Shown: positions 16,831-25,279 of the stretch, piece by piece | How the letters are laid out: each line of letters starts with the position of its first letter | Position numbering within the stretch: position 1 is the first letter of the stretch | The notes under the pieces: generated by a model | The model's database searches: none | Told to the model about the DNA's origin: nothing | Seen by the model: only the letters and a program-made list of their open reading frames with translations | Source: Fundidesulfovibrio terrae | Lineage (GTDB): Bacteria > Desulfobacterota > Desulfovibrionia > Desulfovibrionales > Desulfovibrionaceae | Length of the DNA stretch: 64,000 nucleotides | Assembly: GCF_022808915.1 (NCBI RefSeq) | Contig: NZ_JAKZFS010000005.1 | Coordinates: 248,001-312,000, forward strand | Direction of reading: 5' to 3' | Program-made: the position numbers and the translations under genes

Positions 16831-17009
16831 TGGTACGCCGTGATGCTCACGGGCCATGCCGATCTGGAGTCCGTCATGTCGGCGGTGAATCAGGGGCACG
16901 TTTTCCGTTTCCTGACCAAGCCCTGTGCACGCGCGGAGGCGCGCTCATGCTGGCCCAGGGGCTCGAAATGAGCCGCTCCATGATCGAACGCCTGGAGAAT
17001 CTGGCCTAG
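16831..17009 (+). pseudogene. Response-regulator receiver remnant
   Basis: A gene fragment without start or N-terminal half. From 16840 one frame reads VMLTGHADLESVMSAVNQG then VFRFLTKPCA, the unmistakable C-terminal half of a receiver domain (conserved Thr in LTG and Lys in TKP) of the type fused to HD-GYP or similar outputs. A stop codon (16828-16830) lies just before it. After PCA the frame is broken; the neighbouring frame continues as ALMLAQGLEMSRSMIERLENLA and stops at 17009. The 5' part, including the phospho-acceptor Asp, is gone. The rest of the gap between the lipoprotein and cytochrome genes holds nothing else I can support. Confidence 0.75.
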
Positions 17010-17071
17010 TCGCGTTCCATCAGGGAGCCCATCGCCGTGTTCATCCCGGCCCCCGAGCCTCACAAGATGCC

Positions 17072-17356
17072 TTAAAGCGTGGATATGTACTTGGCCAGGG
17101 CCTGCATGTCCTCGTCGCTCAGGTTCTTCACCAGGTTTTCCATGACCGTTTTCTTCTCACCGCCGTAGGTCTTGGCCTTGTAGCCGGTGAGGGCCTTGAG
17201 CACGTCTCCCTCGGCCTTGCTCTTCAGGAGCTTGCTGCCGTCCTGGCCGTGGCATCCCTGGCACCGCACGTACAGCTCCTTGCCATCGGCTGCAGCGGAC
17301 ACGGAAGCGAACATGCACACAAGAGCCAAACCGAGAGTGCAGGACATGATTCTCAT
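17072..17356 (-). CDS. Class I c-type cytochrome, periplasmic
   Basis: 94-residue monohaem cytochrome. A signal peptide (about residues 1-22, LALVCMFASVSAAA) precedes a mature domain with the haem-binding CQGCH (residues 32-36) and a C-terminal Met-containing stretch (VMENLVKNLSDEDMQALAKYI) that supplies the likely sixth ligand and final helix. The layout matches cytochrome c553-like electron carriers of Desulfovibrio. A GGAGGAA box precedes the ATG. It is a single gene, divergent from the methyltransferase. The redox partner is not visible. Confidence 0.93.
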   Translation of the reverse strand: MRIMSCTLGLALVCMFASVSAAADGKELYVRCQGCHGQDGSKLLKSKAEGDVLKALTGYKAKTYGGEKKTVMENLVKNLSDEDMQALAKYISTL

Positions 17357-17452
17357 GAAATTCCTCCGTATTTGTCGCAATGAAGATGTTTTGATACTGA
17401 TCATCCCGAATCTACCGGACACTACGCCGCAAGGCAACAGGAGAAGCCGCTT

Positions 17453-18445
17453 ATGACCATCGACGCATCCTCTCCCGCTGAACTGCTCCGGATTTCCGGC
17501 TCCTATTGGCCGACCTGCGCCCTGCACGCAGGGGCGATGCTCGACGTCTTCACGCCGCTCGACGGAGGCCCGGCGTCCGCCGCTTCCCTGGCGCCCTCCC
17601 TTGCGTGCGACGCCAGGGCGCTCACGATGCTCCTGAACGCCCTCGCCGCCATGGGCCTCGTCACCAAGGACGGCGACGCCTACGCCCTGAGCGATGCCGC
17701 CCGCCGGTTCCTGGTGAAGACCTCGCCGGACTACGTCGGCTACATCATCCGCCACCACCACCGGCTCATGCCCTCCTGGGCGCAGCTTCCCGACGCGGTA
17801 CGCTCCGGGAAACCCGTGCGGGGTCGCGGCGGATCCGGGGACGGCCGCGAAGACTTCCTCCTGGGCATGTACAACCTAGCCTCGGCCATCGCCCCCAGGC
17901 TTGCCAAGTGCATCGACCTCACCGGCAGGGAGCGCTTCCTTGACCTGGGAGGCGGCCCCGGCACCTACGCGGTCCACTTCTGTCTGGCCAATCCGGGCCT
18001 GCAGGCCAGCGTGTTCGACCTGGACACGTCCGAGGCTTTCGCCCGCACCATCGCCGCCCGGCACGGCGTCGCGGACCGCATCGGCTTCATCCCGGGCGAC
18101 TACCTCCAGGATCCCGTTCCCGGGGGATTTGATGTGGCCTGGCTGTCGCACATCCTGCACGCCGAAGATCCGGCTGGATGCCGGACCATCATCGGCAAGG
18201 CCGCCAAGGCACTCAAACCGGGCGGACTCGTGTTCATCCATGAGTTCATCCTGAATGACACCATGGACGGTCCCGAGTTCCCGGCGCTGTTTTCGCTGAA
18301 CATGCTGCTGGGCACGGCCGGAGGCCAGTCCTACAGCGAGGCCCAGCTGCGAGGTATGCTCGAGGAAGCCGGTTTCCGAGACGTGAGAAGGCTCGATTTC
18401 AAGGGCCCCAACGATTCGGGAGTGCTGCGGGCCGTGGCCGGATAG
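17453..18445 (+). CDS. SAM-dependent O-methyltransferase with winged-helix dimerisation domain
   Basis: 330 residues. The N-terminal part (about 10-95) is a winged-helix dimerisation domain (AMLDVFTPLDG...LTMLLNALAAMGLVTKDGDAYALS), as in acetylserotonin-, hydroxyneurosporene- and polyketide O-methyltransferases. The C-terminal Rossmann domain carries the SAM motif FLDLGGGPGTYA, the acidic VFDLDTSEAF, and LSHILHAEDPAGC in the position of the catalytic His. The substrate is unknown: no biosynthetic partner gene lies nearby. AGGAG lies upstream of the ATG. Confidence 0.88.
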   Translation: MTIDASSPAELLRISGSYWPTCALHAGAMLDVFTPLDGGPASAASLAPSLACDARALTMLLNALAAMGLVTKDGDAYALSDAARRFLVKTSPDYVGYIIRHHHRLMPSWAQLPDAVRSGKPVRGRGGSGDGREDFLLGMYNLASAIAPRLAKCIDLTGRERFLDLGGGPGTYAVHFCLANPGLQASVFDLDTSEAFARTIAARHGVADRIGFIPGDYLQDPVPGGFDVAWLSHILHAEDPAGCRTIIGKAAKALKPGGLVFIHEFILNDTMDGPEFPALFSLNMLLGTAGGQSYSEAQLRGMLEEAGFRDVRRLDFKGPNDSGVLRAVAG

Positions 18446-18450
18446 CGGGC

Positions 18451-18481
18451 AAAAAACGGGCGCGGCCATACGGCCGCGCCC
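18451..18481 (-). terminator. Intrinsic terminator of the DJ-1/PfpI gene
   Basis: GGGCGCGGCC and GGCCGCGCCC form a perfect ten-base stem with a four-base loop. On the minus strand it is followed by C/G and six T, so it ends the DJ-1 transcript; the plus side lacks a T-run. Confidence 0.8.
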
Positions 18482-18510
18482 GCCTTGCTCGAGAACCTGC
18501 ACAGGACGGA

Positions 18511-19098
18511 CTAGGGCTCGATCTTCGAGCCGAGAATCCCCAGGAATTTGCGCATCCACTCGGGATGGGCGGGCCACGCCGGGGCGGTCACCAGGTTGCC
18601 GTCCGCGTGGGCGTTGGAAAATGTGTCGTTGATCTCCATCCACTTGCCTCCGGCAGCGATGATGTCCGGGCGCACGGCGGGATAGGCCGTGCATCCCTTG
18701 CCCTCGAGCACCCCCGCCGCCACCAGCACCTGCGGGCCATGGCAGATGGAGGCGATGGGCTTGCCCGACGAGGCGAAGTGCCGCACGATCTCCAGCACCC
18801 GTTCGTTGAGCCGGATGTACTCGGGGGCGCGCCCGCCGGGGATCACAAGCGCGTCGTAATCCAGCGGATCGAGTCTGTCGAAATCGTGGTTGATCATGAA
18901 GTTGTGGCCGGGCTTCTCGGTGTAGGTCTGGTCTCCCTCGAAGTCGTGGACAGCCGTTTTCACCTTGTCCCCGGCCTTTTTTCCCGGGCAGACGGCATGC
19001 ACGTCATGTCCGACCATAAGAAGCATCTGGAAAGGAACCATCACCTCGTAATCCTCGACGAAATCACCGACGAGCATCAGGATGCGTTTTGCAGCCAT
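18511..19098 (-). CDS. DJ-1/PfpI family protein
   Basis: 195-residue class I glutamine-amidotransferase-like protein of the DJ-1/PfpI family. The nucleophilic elbow SICHGPQVL carries the conserved Cys and the preceding loop [14 protein letters not shown] the supporting Glu. The [13 protein letters not shown] segment is typical of the PfpI/YhbO branch, members of which act as proteases, chaperones or deglycases depending on subclass. The start matches the family N-terminus. No operon partner. Confidence 0.92.
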   Translation of the reverse strand: MAAKRILMLVGDFVEDYEVMVPFQMLLMVGHDVHAVCPGKKAGDKVKTAVHDFEGDQTYTEKPGHNFMINHDFDRLDPLDYDALVIPGGRAPEYIRLNERVLEIVRHFASSGKPIASICHGPQVLVAAGVLEGKGCTAYPAVRPDIIAAGGKWMEINDTFSNAHADGNLVTAPAWPAHPEWMRKFLGILGSKIEP

Positions 19099-19233
19099 CG
19101 TGGTCCTCCATGTATGGGCCGCCCTGCCGGGCGTTGCCGGTTGGCTCCCCCATAGCCGACTTTTCGACCGGATGTAAGCGGCAACACACGTGAAAATGCC
19201 CCAAACCGGGGAAGTATGAAATGCCCTGGCCGA

Positions 19234-20025
19234 TCAGGAGGGGAAAAACTCGCCCGGAGTGCGCCCGAAATGGCGCTTGAAGGCGGCGATGAAGGCGGAT
19301 GGCGATTCGTATCCGGAGTCGATGGAGACTGAGGTCACGCTCTCGCCCCGCTGCAGCCCCGAGAGCGACAGCAAGAGACGCAGGCGCAGGCGCCACTCCC
19401 TGAAACTGAGCCCCGTCTCCTTTTCGAACAGCCTGGCCAGGGTCCGGGCGGACATCCCGGCCGTGCCGGCCAGTTCCTCCAGGGTGCGGCTGTCGTCGGG
19501 CTGGTTGCGAAGCGCCGTGCAGATGCCCGCCAGGCGCGATTCCACGGGAAACGGCAGAGTGAAATCGGCTTCGGGCAAGGTCTCCAGCTGATCCAGGAGC
19601 ACGGCGACCAGGCGCCCTTCAGGGCCGTCCATGGGATAGTCGGCCGGAAGAGCCGACACGGCCAGGATCAGTTCCCGGGCAAGCGGCGTCACCTCGAGCA
19701 CCCGGCATGGGGCCTCGGCCACCCAGGGAGCGGCGTCGGAGTCGATGTAGAGCGAGCGCATGAGGGCCGGACCAGAGGAGACCACGGCGTGTTCGGTGTC
19801 GGGAGGGACCCACACCGCCCGCTGCGGCGGAACGATGTGGCTGCCCTGGGAGGTGCGCACCTCCAGAATGCCGCTGGAAGCATAGGTGAACTGTGCCCAG
19901 CTGTGGGCGTGAGGCTTGGTCCAGGATCCGGCAGCCAGGGATTCCGACCTGGAATGCACCGGCCGGGGGAGTTTGCGTAGTTGTGGTATCTCCCTGGGAG
20001 GGAGATTTTGTCCGTTTTGAGACAT
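19234..20025 (-). CDS. AraC family transcriptional regulator (cupin sensor)
   Basis: 263-residue regulator. The N-terminal cupin-like part (about 25-120: LAAGSWTKPHAHSWAQFTY, GSHIVPPQRAVWVPPDTEH) senses a ligand; the C-terminal part has two helix-turn-helix units ending in YESPSAFIAAFKRHFGRTP, the AraC signature. An in-frame extension upstream would overlap the divergent transporter gene and adds no domain. The 88-base divergent space to the transporter gene suggests it controls that gene, as commonly seen for such pairs. Confidence 0.93.
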   Translation of the reverse strand: MSQNGQNLPPREIPQLRKLPRPVHSRSESLAAGSWTKPHAHSWAQFTYASSGILEVRTSQGSHIVPPQRAVWVPPDTEHAVVSSGPALMRSLYIDSDAAPWVAEAPCRVLEVTPLARELILAVSALPADYPMDGPEGRLVAVLLDQLETLPEADFTLPFPVESRLAGICTALRNQPDDSRTLEELAGTAGMSARTLARLFEKETGLSFREWRLRLRLLLSLSGLQRGESVTSVSIDSGYESPSAFIAAFKRHFGRTPGEFFPS

Positions 20026-20113
20026 ATATTGTGTTTCTATCGCTATGCCACATTGCCGGTCAATGGTTATCTGCAGAGCGGCAAGCTCGCGCCGAAACCC
20101 AAGGGAGTGACGC

Positions 20114-21115
20114 ATGATCGCAAAGGCATTGAAACGGATGTCCAAGGACTGGTTCCTCGCCGGAATGATCTCGGCGGTGATACTGGCGACGCTTTTCCCC
20201 CAGGTCGGAATGACCGGCGGGACCATCCACGCGGACCAGCTGGCCGATTGGGGCATCTTCTCGGTGTTTCTGCTGCACGGACTGGGCTTAAGCACCGAGC
20301 GCATGTGGGCAGGCATGTCCCGCTGGAAGCTGCACCTGTCCGTGCAGCTCATGACCTTCGTGATGTTTCCCCTGCTGTGGCTCGGCATCAACGCCCTGTT
20401 CGGCAAGATGCTGGCTCCCGCGCTGCTTCTCGGGTTCTTTTACCTGTGCGCCCTGCCGTCCACCATCTCCTCTTCGGTGGCCATGACCGGCATCGCCAAG
20501 GGCAACGTGCCCGGGGCCATCTTCAACGCCACCCTGTCGAGCCTTCTTGGCGTCTTCCTCACCCCCCTGCTTGTCAGCTTCGTCACCGGAAGCGGCGTCG
20601 AGGGAGGCATCTCCCTGGGCCAGGCCATCATGAAGATTTCCATGCTGCTGCTCCTGCCCTTCCTCATCGGCCAGGCCCTGCGGCCCATGATCGGCACCTG
20701 GTTCGACAAACACAAGAAGACCATCAACCCCTTCGACAAGTGCGTCATCCTCATGCTGGTCTACAGCTCGTTCTGCGACTCGGTGAAGTCCGGCCTGTGG
20801 ACCGACTACGGCATGGGGACCCTGGGGGCGGCCCTGCTGGGAGCGGGCGTGATCCTCACAGTGGTGCTCTTCTGCACCACCCGCATCGCCATCTGGATGG
20901 GCTTCGACATGGAGGACCGCATCACGGCCGTGATGTGCGGTTCCAAGAAGACCCTGGCCTCCGGCGTGCCCATGGCCAAGATGCTCTTCGGAGCCCATCC
21001 TGGACTTGGGCTCATCGTGCTGCCCATCATGTTCTACCACCAACTGCAGCTCTTCGCCTGCTCCATCCTGGCTGAACGCTACGCCCGCAGGCCTCGGCCC
21101 GAGACTGTCGCGTGA
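20114..21115 (+). CDS. Bile acid:sodium symporter-like (BASS/YfeH) transporter
   Basis: 333-residue polytopic membrane protein with nine to ten hydrophobic segments, of the SBF-like (YfeH-type) branch of the BASS superfamily. Core motifs include FFYLCALPSTISSSVAMTGI and GNVPGAIFNATLSSLLGVF in the first half, and GSKKTLASGVPMAKMLFG in the second, the two discontinuous-helix regions that bind Na and substrate. The physiological substrate of this branch is not established. A GGGAGTG box precedes the ATG. It is divergent from the AraC regulator and closed by a strong terminator. Confidence 0.9.
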   Translation: MIAKALKRMSKDWFLAGMISAVILATLFPQVGMTGGTIHADQLADWGIFSVFLLHGLGLSTERMWAGMSRWKLHLSVQLMTFVMFPLLWLGINALFGKMLAPALLLGFFYLCALPSTISSSVAMTGIAKGNVPGAIFNATLSSLLGVFLTPLLVSFVTGSGVEGGISLGQAIMKISMLLLLPFLIGQALRPMIGTWFDKHKKTINPFDKCVILMLVYSSFCDSVKSGLWTDYGMGTLGAALLGAGVILTVVLFCTTRIAIWMGFDMEDRITAVMCGSKKTLASGVPMAKMLFGAHPGLGLIVLPIMFYHQLQLFACSILAERYARRPRPETVA

Positions 21116-21140
21116 TCTCCACCTTGGAAATTCTTCCTGA

Positions 21141-21178
21141 AAAAACGGGGCCGTCTAAGTGGACGGCCCCGTTTTTCT
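21141..21178. terminator. Bidirectional intrinsic terminator
   Basis: AAAAACGGGGCCGTC pairs perfectly with GACGGCCCCGTTTTT around a six-base loop. A/T tracts on both sides allow it to end both the transporter transcript and the convergent DsrE transcript. Confidence 0.9.
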
Positions 21179-21197
21179 TGAAACAGCTGGTGCGCTT

Positions 21198-21554
21198 CTA
21201 GAAACTGAATACCTTGGCCTCCACCGCCATGTCGATGAGTACGGCGGCCGTGCTGATCTCGAATCCGGCCGGCAGGTCGTCTTCGCCGATGAGCCGGGCT
21301 TCCGCGCACGGCTTGCACACCAGGAACTTCACGTTCTTGGACCGGAGCTCGTTTATCTGGTCGATGAGGGCGTCTCCCGTAGGGATGCGCACCTTTTCGG
21401 CCATGCCCAGGTTCACCCAGTAGACGGCCTCGTCCAGCAAAAACACCGTCACATCGTGGCCCTTGTTGGCCGCGACCTTGGCCAGAAACAGGGCGCGTAC
21501 GCTGCGGGTGGTGTCTTCCGGGCCGCGAGAGAGCACAAAGAGGAACTTGGTCAT
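21198..21554 (-). CDS. DsrE/DsrF-like family protein
   Basis: 118-residue cytoplasmic protein of the DsrE/TusD fold. It starts KFLFVLSRGPEDTTRSVRALFLA, the family beta-alpha opening, and keeps a Cys in the active loop (KFLVCKPCAEARLIGE; Cys at about 80 and 83), where family members carry persulfide sulfur. Related proteins shuttle sulfur to TusE/DsrC-type carriers. It is a single gene; the neighbouring exported rhodanese on the same strand is also a sulfur-handling protein but lies 137 bases away. Confidence 0.88.
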   Translation of the reverse strand: MTKFLFVLSRGPEDTTRSVRALFLAKVAANKGHDVTVFLLDEAVYWVNLGMAEKVRIPTGDALIDQINELRSKNVKFLVCKPCAEARLIGEDDLPAGFEISTAAVLIDMAVEAKVFSF

Positions 21555-21691
21555 GGGAGCCTCCGGGAATTTTCCGGAATCATATCGCTGCTCTGCCCCA
21601 GGTGGTCAAGAGGGGGGTTCCCCGCTTTTGGGCGCGAAAAAGGGCGGCTCAGCCATGACCAAGCCACCCCTTCAAGACGTGTGCGTCCGCC

Positions 21692-22270
21692 CTACTTCGA
21701 CCAGACCAGATCGGGATTCAGGGAGTAGGTCCAGGGCAGGCCGTAGTTCTTCCAGCCGTTCTTCATGCGCTTGCCGTTGTAGACGCTCTCGGGGTCGGTG
21801 ACGGCGTCGCCCTCGAAGCTGTCCACCACGCTGTAGACATTGGTGAAACCAGCCTGGGCCAGCTTGTTCACCGCCGGAGCCGTGCGTTCTCCGTTACGGC
21901 ACATAACCAGGATGGTGTCGTTCTTGCCGAGACGCATGGAGACCTGAGACGTGAAGTCGGGGTTGTCGTCCATTCCGTAACGCTTCGTCTCGGCATTGAA
22001 CTTGGCGTTGAAGAGAGACACGGGGATATTCAGGGCCATTTCGGCATGCCCCACGAAGCTGTATTCCTCCGGGGTGCGCACATCCAGGATGGTCACTTCC
22101 TTGGGTTTGGCGCGCCACATCAGGTATGCCTCCATGGCGGTGCAATACTTGCCGAGGGTGGTCAGCTTGGCGGGATTCGACGGCGCCTGGCCGGTCTGGG
22201 CCAGGGCCACGGCGGCCCACAAAGCGGTGACGGTCAATACGAGGGCCAGAATCTTGCTCATGTGCCTCAT
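21692..22270 (-). CDS. Exported rhodanese-like domain protein
   Basis: 192 residues. A signal peptide (LALVLTVTALWAAVALAQ) sends it to the periplasm. The rhodanese domain (about 45-170) has VTILDVRTPEEYSFVGHAEMAL and the active-site loop VMCRNGERT, with the catalytic Cys present, so sulfur transfer or persulfide binding is possible. A second Met three codons downstream is an alternative start; the first has AAGGA at proper distance. An additional tail (VYNGKRMKNGWKNYGLPWTYS) is shared by secreted rhodanese-like proteins of this type. Confidence 0.9.
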   Translation of the reverse strand: MRHMSKILALVLTVTALWAAVALAQTGQAPSNPAKLTTLGKYCTAMEAYLMWRAKPKEVTILDVRTPEEYSFVGHAEMALNIPVSLFNAKFNAETKRYGMDDNPDFTSQVSMRLGKNDTILVMCRNGERTAPAVNKLAQAGFTNVYSVVDSFEGDAVTDPESVYNGKRMKNGWKNYGLPWTYSLNPDLVWSK

Positions 22271-22413
22271 TGTCGATCCTTGCGTGTGTGGTTGGAGGTG
22301 AATCGATTTACCGCAGGCATGATACCCCGCTCGGACAGTCATAACAACCGGGAACAAATCGGACCTGCGCATGGACGATTCATTCCCCGGGGCGAGCAAC
22401 CCGGAGAAGACAC

Positions 22414-22446
22414 AAAAAAGCGCCCAGGCCGATCCGGCCCGGGCGC
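22414..22446 (-). terminator. Intrinsic terminator of the bcsZ-bcsC operon
   Basis: GCGCCC-A-GGCC pairs with GGCC-C-GGGCGC around a short loop; on the minus strand a run of six T follows. It lies 28 bases after the bcsC stop. Confidence 0.85.
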
Positions 22447-22474
22447 TGGCGCGTCAACGTTCATCATCCTGGCG

Positions 22475-25279
22475 TCAATCACTGGCCAGCGGCGTGTAGT
22501 ACCGGAAGAGCCCCTTGGGAGCCCAGAAGGACGCCTGGGGATCCAGGTACAGGCGCAGGCCGAGTCCGCCGTAGGCTTCGCGGAAATCAGCCGCGTTGTT
22601 CACGCCGCCGAAGACGCCAGCCGCGAGATAAGGCGTCAGGAGCTTGAGCGCCTCGCCCTTGGCCGAATAGGAGAACTTCGTGTCGCTCTTGCCGGAATAG
22701 CTGCCGCCGATCTCGGCGATCTGGCCGGACGTCGGCGCGAACACGGACGCCCCCGTGACCGGATACTTGGACGCCCCGGCGGTGCGCTCGTACATGTAGC
22801 CCACGGAGCCTTCCAGGTCGAACCAGTAGTCGCGGTATTGCGGCGAGCGCAGGCGCACGAACGGCCCGGCTATGAACAGCAGGTCGGGACTGTAGTAGCC
22901 GCCGTTGCCGAAGGTGTAGAAGTTCAGGTTGCGGGCGTAGTGCTTGATGGTCCCGAACGCGCCCAAGGCCAGCTGGTTGTCCAATATGTCGAAGGTCCTG
23001 CCGGCGGAGAGGTTGCCCTTGACCCCGGCGTTGTCCGCCACGTTGTGTCCCCAGATGTATTCGGCCCCGCCGCCCGCGCTCACGAACCACTTCTCCGCCG
23101 GGGTGAAAACGTACGCACCCTGCCCGCCGCTTCGCAGCACGCGCCCCCAGGTTTTGGACCCGTAGGGGTCGCGCTGGCCCACCCAGGAGAGGATGGACTC
23201 GGTGACGGGCTTCTGGTGCAGCTGCACCTCCCATTCGGGAGCCGAGGCGTTGGCGGTGAAGGTGGGCATCACGGCGATGGGGCCGCCGAGGGGGGTGGTC
23301 CCGCCTTGGAAGCGCAGTTTGTATGGCCCCTCCACATCCAGGGAGAGGCTTGGGGTATAGACGGTCAAGTCGGTGATGAGCGAATTGCGCGGGGGGACGC
23401 CGGACGCCTGGGCATAGTAGGACCCGGCGTATGGGATGGCGGGCGCGTTGCCGCTGGAAAGGAAGGTCGGGGTGAAGGCGCCCGTGAGCCGCCAGCCGTC
23501 CCGCCCGGCCAGGGAGTAACTTGCCGGGGCGCTCCATTCGGTGAGCCGGGAGAACCCGCTGTCGCCGGTCTTGGAGCGCACGAACCCCACGGCGTCCGCC
23601 ATCTGGGTGGCCGCGTTGGCCGTGGCCGGGTCCTTGTTGTCCGAGGCGGAGGCAGCCAGGATGGGAGCGTTCTGGTCCTTGTAGAACCCCGCTGCTGCGG
23701 CCTTGCCCTCGGGGTTCGCATCCGCGGCCAGCTGCGCGGCCGTGCTGAAAGCCTTCACCCGCTGCCCGCTCCTGGAAAGGGCCAGAAGCATGGGCGAGAG
23801 GTAGCGCTTGTCACCCGTTGCGGCGTAGCGTTCCTGGAACACGGCGTAGGCCTGGGTGAAATCGCCCTTGCCGAAGGCGGTCCAGCCCTCAACCTCGCGG
23901 ACCTCCGCCCCTTCCGGCCAGACGCCTGCCGCCTTTTTCGCCATGGCCGTGGCCAAGGGGTAGTCCTTGGCCTCCACGGCCGCGAAAGCCTTCTTGACGT
24001 AGACCTGATAGGCCAAATCCTTCATGGCCGGGTCTCCGGACTGCGCCGAGGCCACGGCCAAGGCCTCGTCCAGGCGGCCCAGGTGGTACAGGCAGTAGCC
24101 GAGCCCGGCCAGGACGTCCTGGCGGCTGGGATATTGGTCTTTCAGCGCGCGGAATGCGTCGTAAGCCTTGGCTGGCTCGCCCTTGTCCAGGGCGTCCCAA
24201 GCCAGGGCCGCTCGGGCGTCGGGGTCGCCAGGGCTCGCCTTGAGGATGTCCCCGGCCAGTTCGAGCCGCCGGGACTTGATTATTCCGGGCTGCCCCATCT
24301 CCTTCTTGTCCAGGACCACGGCCAGCTCCCGCAGGGACTGCAGCTGCTTTTCCGTGAGGCCCTTCGCCGTCTCCTGATAGCGGTGCAGATGCTCGCGGGC
24401 GATGTCCGGCGGGGTGATGGCGGCCAATTCGTAGAACGCGCCCAGGCGGATGCCGAAGTCCAGGCGCGGGCAGGACAGCAGTTTCGTGAGCACGGGCCGG
24501 GCCTGGGCCGACTGCCCCTGGCCGGAGAGCCCTTGGGCGATCTTGAGAAAAACGTCCGCGTCTGAGCACGAGCCCAGCGCCCCGGCGTACCGGGCCAGCA
24601 TGGCCTGGAGCTTCGCGGCCGGGGGATTGGCCCCGGCCAGGGTGAATGCCTGGCGTACGCCCGCCTCGGCGGCGGGAGCCTGAGCCGTCTGAGTCGGTGA
24701 GGGCGCGGCCTCCTCGGGCTTGACCTCGGCCCACTGGCCACGCTGTGACTCGGGGAGCATGGCCGCGTAGCGTTTGAGCGCCTCACGGTCGCCCTGGGCC
24801 TTGAGCACGGTCAGAAGCGCCGGGAGCGTCTCCTGGAGGTTGTAGCCCGCGTCCACGGCCGCTTGGAAATTCTCCCGCGCCTGGGGGAGCTTGCCCAGGC
24901 GCACGCTCGTGTACCCCAGGCCCAGGCGGGCTCGCAGAGCTGTTTCGCCGCGCGCCGTGGCCAGGGCCTTGGCGAAGGCGTCCTCTGCCAGGAGCCAGTC
25001 CCCGGCCTTGAACCGCTCCCACCCCGCCGCGACGAGTTGATCGGCAGGGATGGCCACGCCATCGGCGTCACCGGAACCGGCCCGGCGGCCCGGCTGGGCT
25101 GACCGTTCCACCGACGACGGCTCCTGCGGGGTGGTCCTGACGCCGGGGGATTCCGATTCACGGACCACCGACGGTCCCTGCCCCTGCCTTTCCACCACGG
25201 GGGCCGCCGTCTGCGCGGAGGCGACGCCGCACAGGCCCGTGAGGAGCGCCGCGTAAATGATCGCGCGGTACCGTTTCAT
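22475..25279 (-). CDS. bcsC: Cellulose biosynthesis outer-membrane protein BcsC-like
   Basis: 934 residues. A signal peptide (YAALLTGLCGVASAQ) is followed by a long TPR superhelix (about 60-560; repeats such as ALAWDALDKGEPAKAYDAF and LGYCLYHLGRLDEALAVA) and a C-terminal BcsC beta-barrel domain (about 590-930, ending in GGLGLRLYLDPQASFWAPKG). BcsC spans periplasm and outer membrane and lets nascent cellulose out. It is shorter than enterobacterial BcsC (about 1150), mainly in the TPR part. Its ATG overlaps the bcsZ stop (ATGA). No bcsA or bcsB is in the window, so the synthase must be elsewhere or another polymer is exported. Confidence 0.88.
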   Translation of the reverse strand: MKRYRAIIYAALLTGLCGVASAQTAAPVVERQGQGPSVVRESESPGVRTTPQEPSSVERSAQPGRRAGSGDADGVAIPADQLVAAGWERFKAGDWLLAEDAFAKALATARGETALRARLGLGYTSVRLGKLPQARENFQAAVDAGYNLQETLPALLTVLKAQGDREALKRYAAMLPESQRGQWAEVKPEEAAPSPTQTAQAPAAEAGVRQAFTLAGANPPAAKLQAMLARYAGALGSCSDADVFLKIAQGLSGQGQSAQARPVLTKLLSCPRLDFGIRLGAFYELAAITPPDIAREHLHRYQETAKGLTEKQLQSLRELAVVLDKKEMGQPGIIKSRRLELAGDILKASPGDPDARAALAWDALDKGEPAKAYDAFRALKDQYPSRQDVLAGLGYCLYHLGRLDEALAVASAQSGDPAMKDLAYQVYVKKAFAAVEAKDYPLATAMAKKAAGVWPEGAEVREVEGWTAFGKGDFTQAYAVFQERYAATGDKRYLSPMLLALSRSGQRVKAFSTAAQLAADANPEGKAAAAGFYKDQNAPILAASASDNKDPATANAATQMADAVGFVRSKTGDSGFSRLTEWSAPASYSLAGRDGWRLTGAFTPTFLSSGNAPAIPYAGSYYAQASGVPPRNSLITDLTVYTPSLSLDVEGPYKLRFQGGTTPLGGPIAVMPTFTANASAPEWEVQLHQKPVTESILSWVGQRDPYGSKTWGRVLRSGGQGAYVFTPAEKWFVSAGGGAEYIWGHNVADNAGVKGNLSAGRTFDILDNQLALGAFGTIKHYARNLNFYTFGNGGYYSPDLLFIAGPFVRLRSPQYRDYWFDLEGSVGYMYERTAGASKYPVTGASVFAPTSGQIAEIGGSYSGKSDTKFSYSAKGEALKLLTPYLAAGVFGGVNNAADFREAYGGLGLRLYLDPQASFWAPKGLFRYYTPLASD

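Noticed and set aside
22046-24565. About 840-codon open frame on the plus strand
   Set aside because: Antisense to bcsC and the rhodanese gene; no recognisable features.
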